This document shows, in pieces, positions 46,690 through 60,639 of a stretch of DNA of 64,000 bases. Where the stretch lies: assembly GCF_026262505.1 (NCBI RefSeq), contig NC_067206.1, positions 16,822,641-16,886,640 of the forward strand. The letters are read 5' to 3'. Numbering within the stretch: position 1 is the stretch's first letter; each line of letters starts with the position of its first letter. The position numbers and the translations under genes were made by a program. Source of the stretch: Trichomonas vaginalis G3 (taxonomy: Eukaryota > Parabasalia > Trichomonadida > Trichomonadidae). The notes beneath the pieces are model-generated. The model was given only the letters and a program-made list of their open reading frames with translations, did no database searches and had not been told where the DNA came from.

Positions 46690-48697
46690 TTATTCTTTGG
46701 CACCATGTAAAATAAGAACTTCAGCCGTTTCTTTTTTATTATAATACATTGCACAACGAAGTGCTGTTTTGCCATCATCATTTTTTTCATTGATATTCGC
46801 ACCATGTGAAATAAGAACTTCAACAGTTTCTTCACTGCCACTCATTGCTGCATAATGAAGTGCTGTTTGTCCATTTTTATCTTTTTCATTGAAATTTGCA
46901 CCATGTAAAATAAGAACTTCAGCAGTTTCTTTTTTATTATACCTTGCTGCAATATGAAGTGCGGTTTGTCCATATTCAGTTTTTTCATTGACATTTGCAC
47001 CATGTAAAATAAGAACTTCAACAGTTTCTTTATTATTATATTCTGCTGCATAATGAAGTGCGGTTGCTCCATATTCAGTTTTTTCATTGACATTCGCGCC
47101 ATGTGAAATAAGAACTTCAGCAGTTTTTTTTACTATTTATCAATGCTGCAATATGAAGTGCTGTTTGTCCATCTTTATTTTTTTCATTGACATTCGCACC
47201 AAGTGAAATAAGAACTTTAGCAGTTTCTTTTTTATTATTCATTGCTGCAATATGAAGTGCCGTTTGTCCATTTTTAGTTTTTTCATTGACATTCGCACCA
47301 AGTGAAATAAGAACTTTAGCAGTTTCTTTTTTATTATTCATTGCTGCAATATGAAGTGCCGTTTGTCCATTTTTAGTTTTTTCATTGACATTCGCACCAA
47401 GTGAAATAAGAACTTCAGCAGTTTCTTTTTTATTATTCATTGCTGCAATATGAAGTGCCGTTTGTCCATTTTTAGTTTTTTCATTGACATTCGCACCAAG
47501 TGAAATAAGAACTTTAGCAGTTTCTTTTTTATTATTCATTGCTGCAATATGAAGTGCCGTTTGTCCATTTTTAGTTTTTTCATTGACATTCGCACCAAGT
47601 GAAATAAGAACTTTAGCAGTTTCTTTTTTATTATTCATTGCTGCAATATGAAGTGCCGTTTGTCCATTTTTAGTTTTTTCATTGACATTCGCACCAAGTG
47701 AAATAAGAACTTTAGCAGTTTCTTTTTTATTATTCATTGCTGCAATATGAAGTGCGGTTTTTCCATATTCATCTTTTTCATTGATATTCAAACCAAATGA
47801 AAGGAAGTATTCCAAAAAGGATGTAATATTTAAAATCACTGAATAAATGAAATATTTTTGTATATCATTAGTTTGATCGAAATAAACTAAAAAAGATTCA
47901 ATATTATTGTAATTTCCACAATATTCTAAATTGATCTCTATATTGTATTCATTCATCAAGAATGTAACAAAATCAATGTTGTGTGAAATAATTGCATATT
48001 CCATGCACTTATAATTTGGTTTTTGATATTTCAAACATTCACTAATGATCTCTTTGTTTCTTCCTAAAAATGAAAACTCTAGACATGTTTCAGTTATTTC
48101 TGAGCTGAATTTTGTTCTTAAAAACTTGAAACAATCAACTGCTCCATGGTAACAACATAATTCAAGTAATGAATATCCTTTGTAATGAGATGGGTATAAA
48201 TCACTTTTAAGTGTTTGATTTTTATTAAATCGATCTCTTTCAGTGAATGTAATGAATGTTTCTAAGTCATTATACATAATTGCTCTGTAAATTGTATTTT
48301 CTGTATGAATTTCGAGTTTTTTCGAATTAACTTTTTTTAAATCGGTAGATTTGTCTAATTTAATTCCATATTCTTTATAAAACAGTAAGTTTGAAATAGG
48401 TTCAATAATTCTGACCTCTGTGACATGGTAATCATCAGAAATGAGTTTGGCAAGAAATAAATATGACTTTGTATAGCGATTATTATATGGAATGATATCT
48501 AAAATGTCTTTAATAGAATTTGTGAGGAGGTAATTCTTTGAATCAATCAATTCTGTTTTGATCATTTTGTAAATTGACTTTAATTCTTCTTCTTTTTCCG
48601 TTTTTAGCTGATACAATGCAAGATATGAATCGATATAGTATTTGTAAATACTTCGTAGTTTGTTGTATTCATTTGGATGAACGTCTTGGTCGGACAT
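46690..48697 (-). CDS. Ankyrin-repeat protein with near-identical 33-aa repeats; one frame change
   Basis: The N-terminal 310 residues are the unique domain (MSDQDVHPNEYNKLRSIYKY) typical of trichomonad ankyrin proteins with DUF3447-like content. From about 47770 down to 47150 are six near-identical repeats (TALHIAAMNNKKETAKVLIS then LGANVNEKTKNGQ), 99 bp each. The open frame ends at 47117 in an A/T-rich run; four further repeats continue in another frame down to a stop at 46690. A one-base change in a homopolymer is the simplest explanation, genuine or sequencing error. Role: protein-protein scaffold, unknown partner. Confidence 0.82.
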
Positions 48698-51626
<2,929 letters not shown>

Positions 51627-52297
51627 AAAAAATACAATTGTAATAAAGGTATCAAGTATAATAAAATTATATCAGATTACGTACAAATCTTCTATCTTTT
51701 TTTAGCTCTATTTATAAAATAATGATCCAATTTCATTCATTTTTAAAATATGTGGGCCCTTTCATATTGATGTTTAAAATTGGACCACTTCTCTGCAATT
51801 TGATATTAAATAATACCGATATGATAAAGCTTTGAACCTTTGACAAGTAAAACAAAACATTATAATCTTACATGAAATGTATTTCCTTATTTAATTAAAA
51901 ATCCCAAATTGAATATTATAATTGAACCTAAAAACTTTATTTTTACTCTTTTCATTTGAGTATTTTATCAATTCAGACCATTCTTTATCAATAAATACTA
52001 TAGTTCGTTTTAGAATCAGCGATAAAGAGAATGATATTTGTGAATTAAAATAATACTTTAAACTTTGCCTTAAATTCATCACTTTATAAGTTGTATAAAG
52101 CAATCACATTACTCATTCTCCTTAATTGCTAAGCCCGGTAATGAAAAAAATTCAAAAATTCAAAATTTCAAATAACAAATTAAATTTTTGTTATGAAAAA
52201 ATTAATTTCAAAAGAATTCGGAAAAGCAAAGGACTGAATAATTAGTCAAGTAATCAATTTGGCTCGTTTTTACTAATAAAAAACATCATATTTTGTG

Positions 52298-52726
52298 ATT
52301 TTGATATCATATTTGAAAAATATACATTTCAAAGTTGACGCAATGCCATAATTATCGCTTAAATATTTTCATAATATAATTATTATTATAGTATAGTAAA
52401 ATATTAACGATTTTATTTCAACAACAACAAGAAAATAGATGAATGGAAACATACTACATTAGCATGGATTTAGTATCTATTGCGTAAATTTTAGTTATTT
52501 AAACTCCATTCAAAATGTATAAATCAGAAATTAGAAATATCCAAAGATCATATGCAGCACTGCCCATTTATTGTATAAGTCATTGCAATTCCTGGCTAAT
52601 TATATAACATTACTGACTTCTTTTTCTCATTGAAATAATTATCTCAAATATTAGATTGTATTATGGAAGATAGTTGCCAATTGGTGTAACAAATTTAGTT
52701 GCACATATCATTTCTTTCATTTCCGG
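52298..52726 (+). repeat. 429-bp direct repeat, copy A
   Basis: Starts ATTTTGATATCATATTTGAA and ends CTTTCATTTCCGG, no TG...CA ends and no tRNA-primer-like site seen next to it. Its near-identity with copy B indicates recent duplication. Confidence 0.92.
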
Positions 52727-53810
52727 ACGATAGGTGTCTTGGAAGATTTGCCGGGTGTCATCATAGTGTCTTTAAATCCAAAATTTTATTTTGGAGTTAG
52801 TTTTATTGATTTTTCAATAAAAAACATTTCTAAAACAAGAAAATAAAACGATAAAATATTTATATTTAATATAAGGATCTTATATATTTAAAATAAATAT
52901 CATTTTATTTTTTTCATTGGTGTCTGTCAAACCATAATACACTATTCAAAAATTCAATGTGTCTTGCGGTTTCAAAAGACACCTTCAAATTGAACGATAG
53001 CATAGACACTATTGAATTTTACCTTTTATTTTTTTTACCCTTTTTTTTTTAAGAATTAATGACTGAAACATCCGTTTTGCTATGACCTCAATCACTTTTA
53101 TTTATTATTTTAAATATTATTTAATTTTATTATTTGAATAGGCCAACTTATATTTGAGAAGCTCAATTTGAGACCACTTAATACATTGAAATATCATAAA
53201 TATTGAAATATTAAAAAGTGTATTTCAAAATATTGAAATTATAAAAATTTATAATACTGAAATTGAGACAAATTAATAAATTCAAAGTGTTTTTTTTTGA
53301 AATAACTCTCAAATATTATTTTTTTAATGATGAATAAATATGATTGCTTTAGTCAATCATAAAAACTAATTTAAGTTTAAAATAATGAAAGGATAATTTG
53401 ATTGTTTTTTAAAATACAATTATTTTTGATGATTTGCAAGAATCCTTGAAAAGAATATAATATAGGTTCTATTTTTGTAAAATTTATCCAAATCATGTAT
53501 TACATAAATTACGATTAAAACGATGAAAGAACCAAAAAGTGTGTTTTGTGTTTTGTTGTTGCGTGTTGGATGCGGGATCCTGTTATTTCCGAAATCGACA
53601 AAAAATTTGGAAATTTAATTTCCGAAATCGAAATTATATTAATGTTTTTAATATTCTTATATCAAAAGGATTAAAGTTCATTAAGAGAAAAACAATTCTT
53701 CTTCTTCAATCTATTGGCGCATTTATTTCTACACGCCAATAAGGAAGGGAAAATTATAAGACGCCATGGTGTCTTCAAAACGCTAATTTTTGATATTTTT
53801 AACAACCCTA

Positions 53811-54239
53811 ATTTTGATATCATATTTGAAAAATATACATTTCAAAGTTGACGCAATGCCATAATTATCGCTTAAATATTTTCATAATATAATTATTATT
53901 ATAGTATAGTAAAATATTAACGATTTTATTTCAACAACAACAAGAAAATAGATGAATGGAAACATACTACATTAGCATGGATTTAGTATCTATTGCGTAA
54001 ATTTTAGTTATTTAAACTCCATTCAAAATGTATAAATCAGAAATTAGAAATATCCAAAGATCATATGCAGCACTGCCCATTTATTGTATAAGTCATTGCA
54101 ATTCCTGGCTAATTATATAACATTACTGACTTCTTTTTCTCATTGAAATAATTATCTCAAATATTAGATTGTATTATGGAAGATAGTTGCCAATTGGTGT
54201 AACAAATTTAGTTGCACATATCATTTCTTTCATTTCCGG
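53811..54239 (+). repeat. 429-bp direct repeat, copy B
   Basis: Same sequence and length as copy A, ending just 200 bp before the linker-histone-like gene start. The apparent upstream extension of that gene's frame (from 54187) begins inside this repeat and is not thought to be coding. Confidence 0.92.
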
Positions 54240-54407
54240 CATGGCGAGCAGTAAGGAAGCATTCAATAACCGTAGGACAATCGAAGAAGAAGGGTGTCAT
54301 TTTTCATGGAACTTCGTTAACTTGTGGCGAAATGAGAAAGTTACTTCATTTTGGATATGTATTAAATTTAGTTTATATTGGATAAACAATATAATTTTAT
54401 TCTCAAA

Positions 54408-54421
54408 TTTTGGCGGGAAAA
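54408..54421 (+). promoter_or_regulatory. E2F-consensus site upstream of linker-histone-like gene
   Basis: TTTTGGCGGGAAAA is an exact, symmetrical-flank E2F/DP consensus. It lies 8 bp before the initiator-like TCATTTATT (54429-54437) and 20 bp before the ATG at 54442. An S-phase-type control of a histone-like gene would fit; factor identity is inference. Confidence 0.6.
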
Positions 54422-54441
54422 TTGAGACTCATTTATTTTTC

Positions 54442-55359
54442 ATGAGTGCTGAAGAAGCAACAGCTCAAGCCAAGGATGTCCAAAAGGAAGAGACTACAAA
54501 GCCAGTAGAGGCCAAGGAAACAAAGGAAGAGGCCCCAAAGGATGAAAAGAAGGAAGACAAGAAGGCTGATAAGAAGAAGGAGAAGAAGGAGAAAGCCGAG
54601 AAGAAGGACAAGAAGGAAGACAAGAAGAAGGATGAAAAGAAGGAGAAGAAGGAAAAGAAGTCCGATAAGAAGAAGGAAGAAAAGAAGAAAGAGGAAAAGA
54701 AGGAAGACAAGAAGAAGGAAGAAAAGAAGGAGGAGAAGAAGTCCGACAAGAAGAAGGAAGAAAAGAAGGAGAAGAAGGACAAGAAGGAGAAGACAGAAAA
54801 GACCGAAAAGAAGGAAAAGAAGGAAACCAAGAAGAAAGAAGAAAAGAAATCCGAGAAGAAGACCGAAAAGAAGACAGAGAAGAAGTCTACTAAGACTAAG
54901 GCAGGCAAGAAGACAGAGAAGAAGGAAGAAAAGAAGGTTTCCAAGAAGACTGAAAAGACTGAGAAGAAGTCAAAGAAGACCGTTATTGAGAAAGATTCTA
55001 TCAGAGAATTCATCGTTGAGGCTATCCTTACAAACGTCACAGAGGAAAAGAAGTGGGCATCAGAGTCAAAGATTAAAGAATACGTCCTCAAATACTACAA
55101 CGGTAAGATTCCACACGGTCTTATCAAGAACAACGTAAAGTCTAACCTTGAAAAGCTTCACAAGGATGGCCTTCTCAACAACAAGAAGAACTCATACCAG
55201 CTCTCTGCTAAGGGCAAGAAGACAATCGCCCCAGAAAATATTCCAAAGAGAAAGGAAGTAGCTCGCCCAGTCAAGGCAGAGCCAGCTGAGGAGAAGCCAG
55301 TAGTTGTTCAAGAATATGTCAGCAAGTCAGGTCGTGTTTCAAAGAAGGTTCAGCAATAA
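54442..55359 (+). CDS. Linker-histone-like protein with long KKE-rich N-terminal tail
   Basis: A 305-aa protein, start at MSAEEATAQAKDVQK, 11 nt after the initiator +1. Residues about 30-185 are almost wholly Lys/Glu/Asp (KKEDKKEEKK). Residues about 190-275 form a winged-helix H1/H5-like domain: SIREFIVEAILTNVTEEKKW, SESKIKEYVLKYYNGKIPHG, VKSNLEKLHKDGLLNNKKNS, YQLSAKGKK. The C-terminal tail is short (PKRKEVARPVKAEPAEEK). This is reversed relative to animal H1, in which the basic tail follows the globular domain. Presumed chromatin architectural protein. C/G-ending codons. Confidence 0.8.
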   Translation: MSAEEATAQAKDVQKEETTKPVEAKETKEEAPKDEKKEDKKADKKKEKKEKAEKKDKKEDKKKDEKKEKKEKKSDKKKEEKKKEEKKEDKKKEEKKEEKKSDKKKEEKKEKKDKKEKTEKTEKKEKKETKKKEEKKSEKKTEKKTEKKSTKTKAGKKTEKKEEKKVSKKTEKTEKKSKKTVIEKDSIREFIVEAILTNVTEEKKWASESKIKEYVLKYYNGKIPHGLIKNNVKSNLEKLHKDGLLNNKKNSYQLSAKGKKTIAPENIPKRKEVARPVKAEPAEEKPVVVQEYVSKSGRVSKKVQQ

Positions 55360-55917
55360 ATTACTCCTAAATTTTTTTATTCATTAATTCAACTCCCTTT
55401 TTATATCTTAACCATTTTTCAAGTGCTATGAATAATTACCATAATATCAATGTGATAGGAGGCATGATGAATTCGTTATATTATAGACGTTATGTTAAAA
55501 ACATAAAAATCAATTGAATAAAAGAAACCTTAAGAAGCCAAGTTCTTGCAGCAAGGTTTACACACATCAAATACAAAATTTATTTTGAGATATATATCTA
55601 GTTTACTTGAATTCAAGCTAATCAGATCCAAGTGTAACTCCAATGATCGTTAATTTGCGCATGAAAGCCATAGAATCGATTTCTAGTATATGTTGGTGAA
55701 TATTTCTAAACTTCCATATAATTTTTTTTTGCATGTGAAACTTTAACGAAAGAAAAGTTAAATCATTAGCATCATCTGTTATAAAAGTTTCATCAATACC
55801 AAAGAAATCAGATAATTGAAAAAATGTAAATTCATTATTTAGTGCCAATTTTAAAATAAAAAATTTTGCAAATTAAAATTCAAGACAATGTTTAAAATAA
55901 AATCAAATAAAATATTG
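55360..55917. other. Short intergenic region with a doubtful minus-strand ORF
   Basis: A 76-codon minus-strand ORF (55618-55848; EFTFFQLSDFFGIDETFITD and HQHILEIDSMAFMRKLTIIG) has no ATG at its upstream end. Its composition is protein-like, so it could be a decayed gene fragment. Nothing else seen. Confidence 0.4.
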
Positions 55918-58032
55918 TTAGGCGAAGTCATCATCGAAATCATCATCTTTCTTATTGTCATCATCTTTCTTTTCGTCCTCAAAATCATCATCCTTTTCGA
56001 ATGAATCCTTTTGTTCAGATTTTTCGAATGAATCATCGAAATCATCTTTCTTATTTTCTTCTTTCTTTTCTCCATCATCAGAATCGAAATCATCTTCTTC
56101 TTTCTTCTTATCATCATCCTCATCCTTTTCGAATGAATCCTCTTCTTTCTTCTTTTCTTCTTCTTTCTTGTCATCCTCAAAATCATCATCTTTTTCAAAT
56201 GAATCTTTTTGTTCAGATTTTTCGAATGAATCATCGAAATCATCTTTCTTCTTTTCTTCTTTCTTGTTTTCATCGTCCGAACCGAATTCATCATCACTCT
56301 TCTTCTTATCATCATCTTCATCTTTCTCGAACGAGTCTTCTTCTTTCTTCTTTTCTTCTTCCTTTTCAAATGAATCTTCTTTGTCACTTTTTTCATCTTT
56401 TTCAAATGAATCCTCTTTATTTTCTTCTTTTTCAAAGGAATCTTCCTTATTTTCTTCTTTCTCGAAAGAGTCATCTTTATTATCTTCTTTCTCGAAAGAG
56501 TCTTCTTCCTTCTTTTCTTCTTTTTCGAAAGAGTCTTCTTTCTCAAAAGAATTCTCTTCTTTTTCGAAGGAATCTTCATCTTTCTTCTTATTTTCTTCAA
56601 ATGAATCTTCGAATGATTTTTCATCTTCTTTGTGATCATCATCGAGCTTATCTTTGATGACGGAAGAAAGATTAAGGGATTTAGGTTGTTCTTCTTTGGC
56701 TTTAGGAGATTCTAGCTGTTTCTCTTGTTGACGACGTGGAATGTCATCTTTTTCTGGTTTAAGGTTAACTTGTGACTTTTTCTGAGCATTTTTGTTTCTT
56801 GAATTTGACTTTGAAGTTTTCGGACGAACAACAACAGGTTTTTCTTCTTTCTTTTGTTGTTTTGGTGAAGAACTTTCTTCGTTTTTATTCTGATATTTCT
56901 GCAAAAGATCTCTTCTTTGCTGTTCTGATTTAAGACGAGTTCTTTCTGCGTCTTGCCTTCTTTCTTCATCCTGGCGCTTCTTGTTGTCTTGCGCTGCACG
57001 TTCCTTGAGTTGTTTGTCTCTTTGGAACTCCGCATTTATTGATCTGCGTCTGTTTTCTCTCCTGGATTTGATCAATAAGAATTTTTCTTCGTATTCTTGC
57101 CTTTCTTTCTCTTCCTCTTCTTCTGTCATCTCTGGATATATCTTGGACTGGAGATCATCAATATCTACCATGTCTTCTTCCTCCATGTTGAGCTCTTTCA
57201 TGTGATCGTTGAGTTCTTTAACAATTGAAAATAAATGATCGACGTAGTTTTGATGTTTCATCGGATGAAGCTTTTCTTTGAGTCGTAGGTTCTTTATATT
57301 GATCTTGTCGTCCATTTGATCGACCATTAAAGATCTCTGCTGTGAAATTTCGTCGTTTGATCTGATTGGTGGTTCGGATTTCTCATGTACCATTCGGGAA
57401 TTGAGATCATCGAGAACTGCTTTGAGTTCTTTGTTCTTTTGCTGTAAATATTTGAGATTGTTTTCTTTAATGCGAATTTCTTGATATTGAGGAGAAACTG
57501 ACATGACTGCGAGCTGTTTGATAACATCGTCGTTCTTCTGAGATGCATTCTCAGCTGTTTTGCCTGTTCGCTTGATTTCAATCATTAAGTACGCTATTTC
57601 TGATTGAAGTGAACCTGCAAAGGCTGTATTCTGAGCAAGTTGTAACTCTTGTAATTCTTCGTTGAGAGATTGAATGTCTGCTTCTAGTCCTTGAAGTTTT
57701 TGCTTCAATTCGTTCTCTTTTTTAAGGTCATCTGGATTTCCATCCAAAAATTGCGCCAAAGCATCTGTGTATCCTTCTCTATCGTTTAGTATTTTTGTTT
57801 CTTTATCTAATTGTTGTTTTACTTGGTTATAATTCTCGAGAGATCGATTATATTGTTCTAATGCAACCCTAAATTCGTCAACAAGATACTCTTGTTCATT
57901 CAATGGGTTACCACCTCTCCAGTAGAACTCTTCTTTCTGGTATTGGCTTGGAGGACGGGTTGGAAAAGGATCCTTCCGCGTCATATAACGTATTTTGAAC
58001 TTTACAATCTTTCGATCATAATAGTTAAACAT
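55918..58032 (-). CDS. Coiled-coil protein with SFEKE acidic repeats
   Basis: A 704-aa protein. Residues 1-60 hold a Pro-rich head (PFPTRPPSQYQKEEFYWRGG NPLNE). Residues 60-230 are long coiled coil (LDKETKILNDREGYTDALAQ, LKQKLQGLEADIQSLNEELQ). Residues 230-420 are more helical, basic segments. The last 270 residues are low-complexity (SFEKEE / DSFEKEDD / DDKKEE)n, very acidic. The alternative start MTRKDPF (residue 18) is possible. Such head-rod-acidic-tail proteins can be cytoskeletal or nuclear; no family recognised. The long antisense frames over the repeats are shadows. Confidence 0.75.
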   Translation of the reverse strand: MFNYYDRKIVKFKIRYMTRKDPFPTRPPSQYQKEEFYWRGGNPLNEQEYLVDEFRVALEQYNRSLENYNQVKQQLDKETKILNDREGYTDALAQFLDGNPDDLKKENELKQKLQGLEADIQSLNEELQELQLAQNTAFAGSLQSEIAYLMIEIKRTGKTAENASQKNDDVIKQLAVMSVSPQYQEIRIKENNLKYLQQKNKELKAVLDDLNSRMVHEKSEPPIRSNDEISQQRSLMVDQMDDKINIKNLRLKEKLHPMKHQNYVDHLFSIVKELNDHMKELNMEEEDMVDIDDLQSKIYPEMTEEEEEKERQEYEEKFLLIKSRRENRRRSINAEFQRDKQLKERAAQDNKKRQDEERRQDAERTRLKSEQQRRDLLQKYQNKNEESSSPKQQKKEEKPVVVRPKTSKSNSRNKNAQKKSQVNLKPEKDDIPRRQQEKQLESPKAKEEQPKSLNLSSVIKDKLDDDHKEDEKSFEDSFEENKKKDEDSFEKEENSFEKEDSFEKEEKKEEDSFEKEDNKDDSFEKEENKEDSFEKEENKEDSFEKDEKSDKEDSFEKEEEKKKEEDSFEKDEDDDKKKSDDEFGSDDENKKEEKKKDDFDDSFEKSEQKDSFEKDDDFEDDKKEEEKKKEEDSFEKDEDDDKKKEEDDFDSDDGEKKEENKKDDFDDSFEKSEQKDSFEKDDDFEDEKKDDDNKKDDDFDDDFA

Positions 58033-58228
58033 ATATGATGTTTATTCAAAATAACACGTATTTTCTTGTTAAACTATGTGCTAAAATCAAAATAATTTGC
58101 AACCTATTTCAAGATATTAATTTTTGTGGGCCACACTTCGCTCCAGAGAAACAAACCACCAAAATTATTGAATATAAAACCAAAAATTACATACGAAACA
58201 TCCTCGAATAATTCATAAAAAAGTGTCA

Positions 58229-58810
58229 ATGTCGGAGCGAAAAATCAAAGTTAAGGGATTAAGCTTTTCCACAACGCAGTTTATGGTCAAACAGGAGTTT
58301 GAAGATTGTGGCGATGTCAGAGATGTTGATAAAGTTAAAGATGAAAATCAAGAATGCGTATTTTATGTCACATTTGAAGAGGCTGAGGATGCAGCTTTGG
58401 CTGTTAAAAGAATGAATGAAAAAGAGATCAATGGTGAAAAGATTACCGTTACTTTCGAAGGATCTAGCAAGAATTCACGTTATAATCGCGACTACGAAGA
58501 TGATGACGAAAACGAGAGAAGAGATGATCGAAAATTCAACAAACGTGATGACAGAAGAGATTATGATCGCAGTGGCTCAAGAGATGGCCGAAGAAGTGAT
58601 GATCGTCGTAACTATAGAAATAATAGCAGAGGAGAAAGAAGAGACGAGAGGTATTCCAGTGACAGACGAAGTGATAGAAAGAAATCACCAAAATATGACG
58701 ATGATCGAGATTATTCACCAAAACCAAGAGAACTTAGCGAAAATGTTAAAGAGATGTACAACAGCCTCGTTACATTATTACAGGAATACATATCACACTG
58801 TTTGAACTAG
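58229..58810 (+). CDS. RRM-RS protein (SR-type RNA-binding protein)
   Basis: A 193-aa protein starting MSERKIKVKGLSFSTTQFMV at the ATG at 58229, 14 nt after an initiator-like TTCATAAA. Residues 4-78 are an RNA recognition motif: IKVKGLSFS as RNP2-like and ECVFYVTFEEAEDAALAVKR MNEKEINGEKITVTFE as RNP1 region (CVFYVTF). Residues 85-170 are Arg/Asp/Ser-rich with RRDDRR, SGSRDGRRSDDRR and SDRRSDRKKS. This is the make-up of SR or RBM-like splicing regulators. The C-terminus (NVKEMYNSLVTLLQEYISHC) is a possible helix. Confidence 0.85.
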   Translation: MSERKIKVKGLSFSTTQFMVKQEFEDCGDVRDVDKVKDENQECVFYVTFEEAEDAALAVKRMNEKEINGEKITVTFEGSSKNSRYNRDYEDDDENERRDDRKFNKRDDRRDYDRSGSRDGRRSDDRRNYRNNSRGERRDERYSSDRRSDRKKSPKYDDDRDYSPKPRELSENVKEMYNSLVTLLQEYISHCLN

Positions 58811-60620
58811 AAAATGAATTAAATGTTTTTATTCCTTTTTTTGTTACTTGTTTGTATGCTCATACATATTATTATATGACTTTGTTTTTAAATATCTTAT
58901 AGATGTGTCATTTTATTAACCTTTTCCAATATTATTGTTGGGAATTTTTTTGTTTGGAAATGAGATGTGCCTCGACCTAATTTTTTGGATTTGGTGACCA
59001 ATATTGAATTTATAATACACATGCGCCATGTAGGTAAATAGAAGATTCATTCCCACCTTAGATCCAAAAATCTATTGTATAACGTTTCGAAATTTGTCGG
59101 GTTCAAAATATGATCTTATAGCTTCTTTTCTGGAACAAAAAGAAGGATTTTTGATATCGGAAAAAAGCTCGGGTTCGAGTCTGACATTATTATTTTTAAT
59201 TTTTTTTTGTATGTACACATGAAATGTTTCAAAATTATAAAATTATAAATCGCATACTAAAGACATACAAAATCAAAAATAGAAGAAACAGAAAAATTAA
59301 AATTGTTGTAAACAGAAATTCATCAAAAGTGACACCTCAGAAAAGCTAAAATATTGAATTTTTGGAACTGTTGATAGAGCACGTTTTTAAATATTAATTA
59401 AAGTAAATGTATATTTTGTAAAGATTCTTTTTAATAAAAAAGTAAAATTTTGAAGAAGAACACAAAATCTTCTGAAAAATAATATCACATAAACTCATAT
59501 TATTTTCTAATATATAACTATTTTATATAAAAATCAAATTCAATGATCTTAAAAGCGAAGGATAAACCTCAAAAATTACGAATATAATAAGTGGGAATAT
59601 AATGCTTATCTATCATAAAATACGAAATATCAATTTTTGCTTGACGCCTAATTTTTGACGACAATTAGCAAAAAATGTTAAATGTTAACACTCAGTCCAT
59701 TTGAATATGAAAAATAAAATTGACTTTGATTAAATGTTTTTATTTATCATGCAATTCTTCTTGCGACCAAAGATTTGAATAAAATTTCAAAAAATAAGAT
59801 AGCTTAAAAAATAATATAGGTAGTGTTTACTAATAGATGAATAGTATATAAATTCTATTAAAATGGATTTGATCCAAAAAATATAAAACCAAAAATAATT
59901 GTTATAATTTAAATGAAGAAGTAATTGAAAACGATTTTATTTATTCAAATTTTATATATTTTTTTGGATCAAATCCATTTTAATAGAATTTATATATATT
60001 CATCTATTAGTAAACACTACCGTATATTATTTTTTAAGCTATCTTATTTTTTGAAATTTTATTCAAATCTTTGGTCGCAAGAAGAATTGCATGATAAATA
60101 AAAACATTTAATCAAAGTCAATTTTATTTTTCATATTCAAATGGACTGAGTGTTAACATTTAACATTTTTTGCTAATTTGTCGTCAAAAATTAGGCGTAA
60201 AGCAAAAATTGATATTTCGTATGGTTTTATGATAGATAAGCATTATATTCCCACTTATTATATTCGTAATTTTTGAGGTTTATCCTTCGCTTTAAGATCA
60301 TTGAATTTGATTTTTATATAAAATAGTTATATATTAGAAAATAATATGAGTTTATGTGATATTATTTTTCAGAAGATTTCATTCTATATGCCTATGAAAA
60401 GTACTCTCAAAACTAACTTTTTCCTAATTATAATTAAATCTAGAATATTGTATTATGCTTAGTATTATTTCATTTTTCTCATTCAATTTAGAATTTACAA
60501 ATGTCAAAAAATTGAGAGCTGTCACCTTTGATGAATTTCTGTTTATTACAAAATTAAAATTAAAATTAAAAAAATTAGTAGATTCTGTTCCTGAACCAGT
60601 TTCTGAAGATTCAGAACTAT
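58811..60620. other. 1.8-kb intergenic region dominated by an inverted repeat
   Basis: No gene seen. Contains the large inverted repeat listed separately, plus AT-rich filler. A degenerate terminator-like TTGTTGGGAATTTTTTTG lies near 58930. Confidence 0.5.
59305..60548. repeat. Long inverted repeat with short loop
   Basis: Arms at 59466-59888 and 59948-60379 are inverted copies over about 420 bp with few differences, separated by a 59-bp loop. Outside, short segments match again: ACAGAAATTCATCAAAAGTG at about 59308 and its inverse near 60524-60548. In between them the outer parts have diverged. It would form a cruciform or hairpin. There is no coding region and no obvious terminal duplication; a foldback/MITE-like element or an inverted duplication are the options. 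Confidence 0.88.
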
Positions 60621-60639
60621 AATTACAATATTGCCAAAA

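Larger units (their letters stand above)
51627..54441. other. 2.8-kb AT-rich intergenic region with a large direct repeat
   Basis: No convincing gene. A 429-bp segment occurs at 52298-52726 and 53811-54239, essentially identical, with about 1.08 kb between. The intervening DNA has several GGTGTCTT / AGACACC-type segments and a GGATCC-containing stretch near 53570. Confidence 0.6.

Noticed and set aside
52298-54239. The 429-bp direct repeats as LTRs of a small retroelement
   Set aside because: No TG...CA ends, no primer-binding-like site, no polypurine tract and no target duplication could be seen; a plain segmental duplication is simpler.
54465-55138. Long antisense and shifted frames (FFSSFF-rich and RRRRKTRR-rich) over the histone-like gene
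   Set aside because: Shadows of AAG/GAA-rich codons of the KKE tail.
55955-56657. Ser/Phe-rich plus-strand frames over the acidic repeat gene
   Set aside because: Antisense shadow of SFEKE/DDK repeats; no initiator-like motif upstream.
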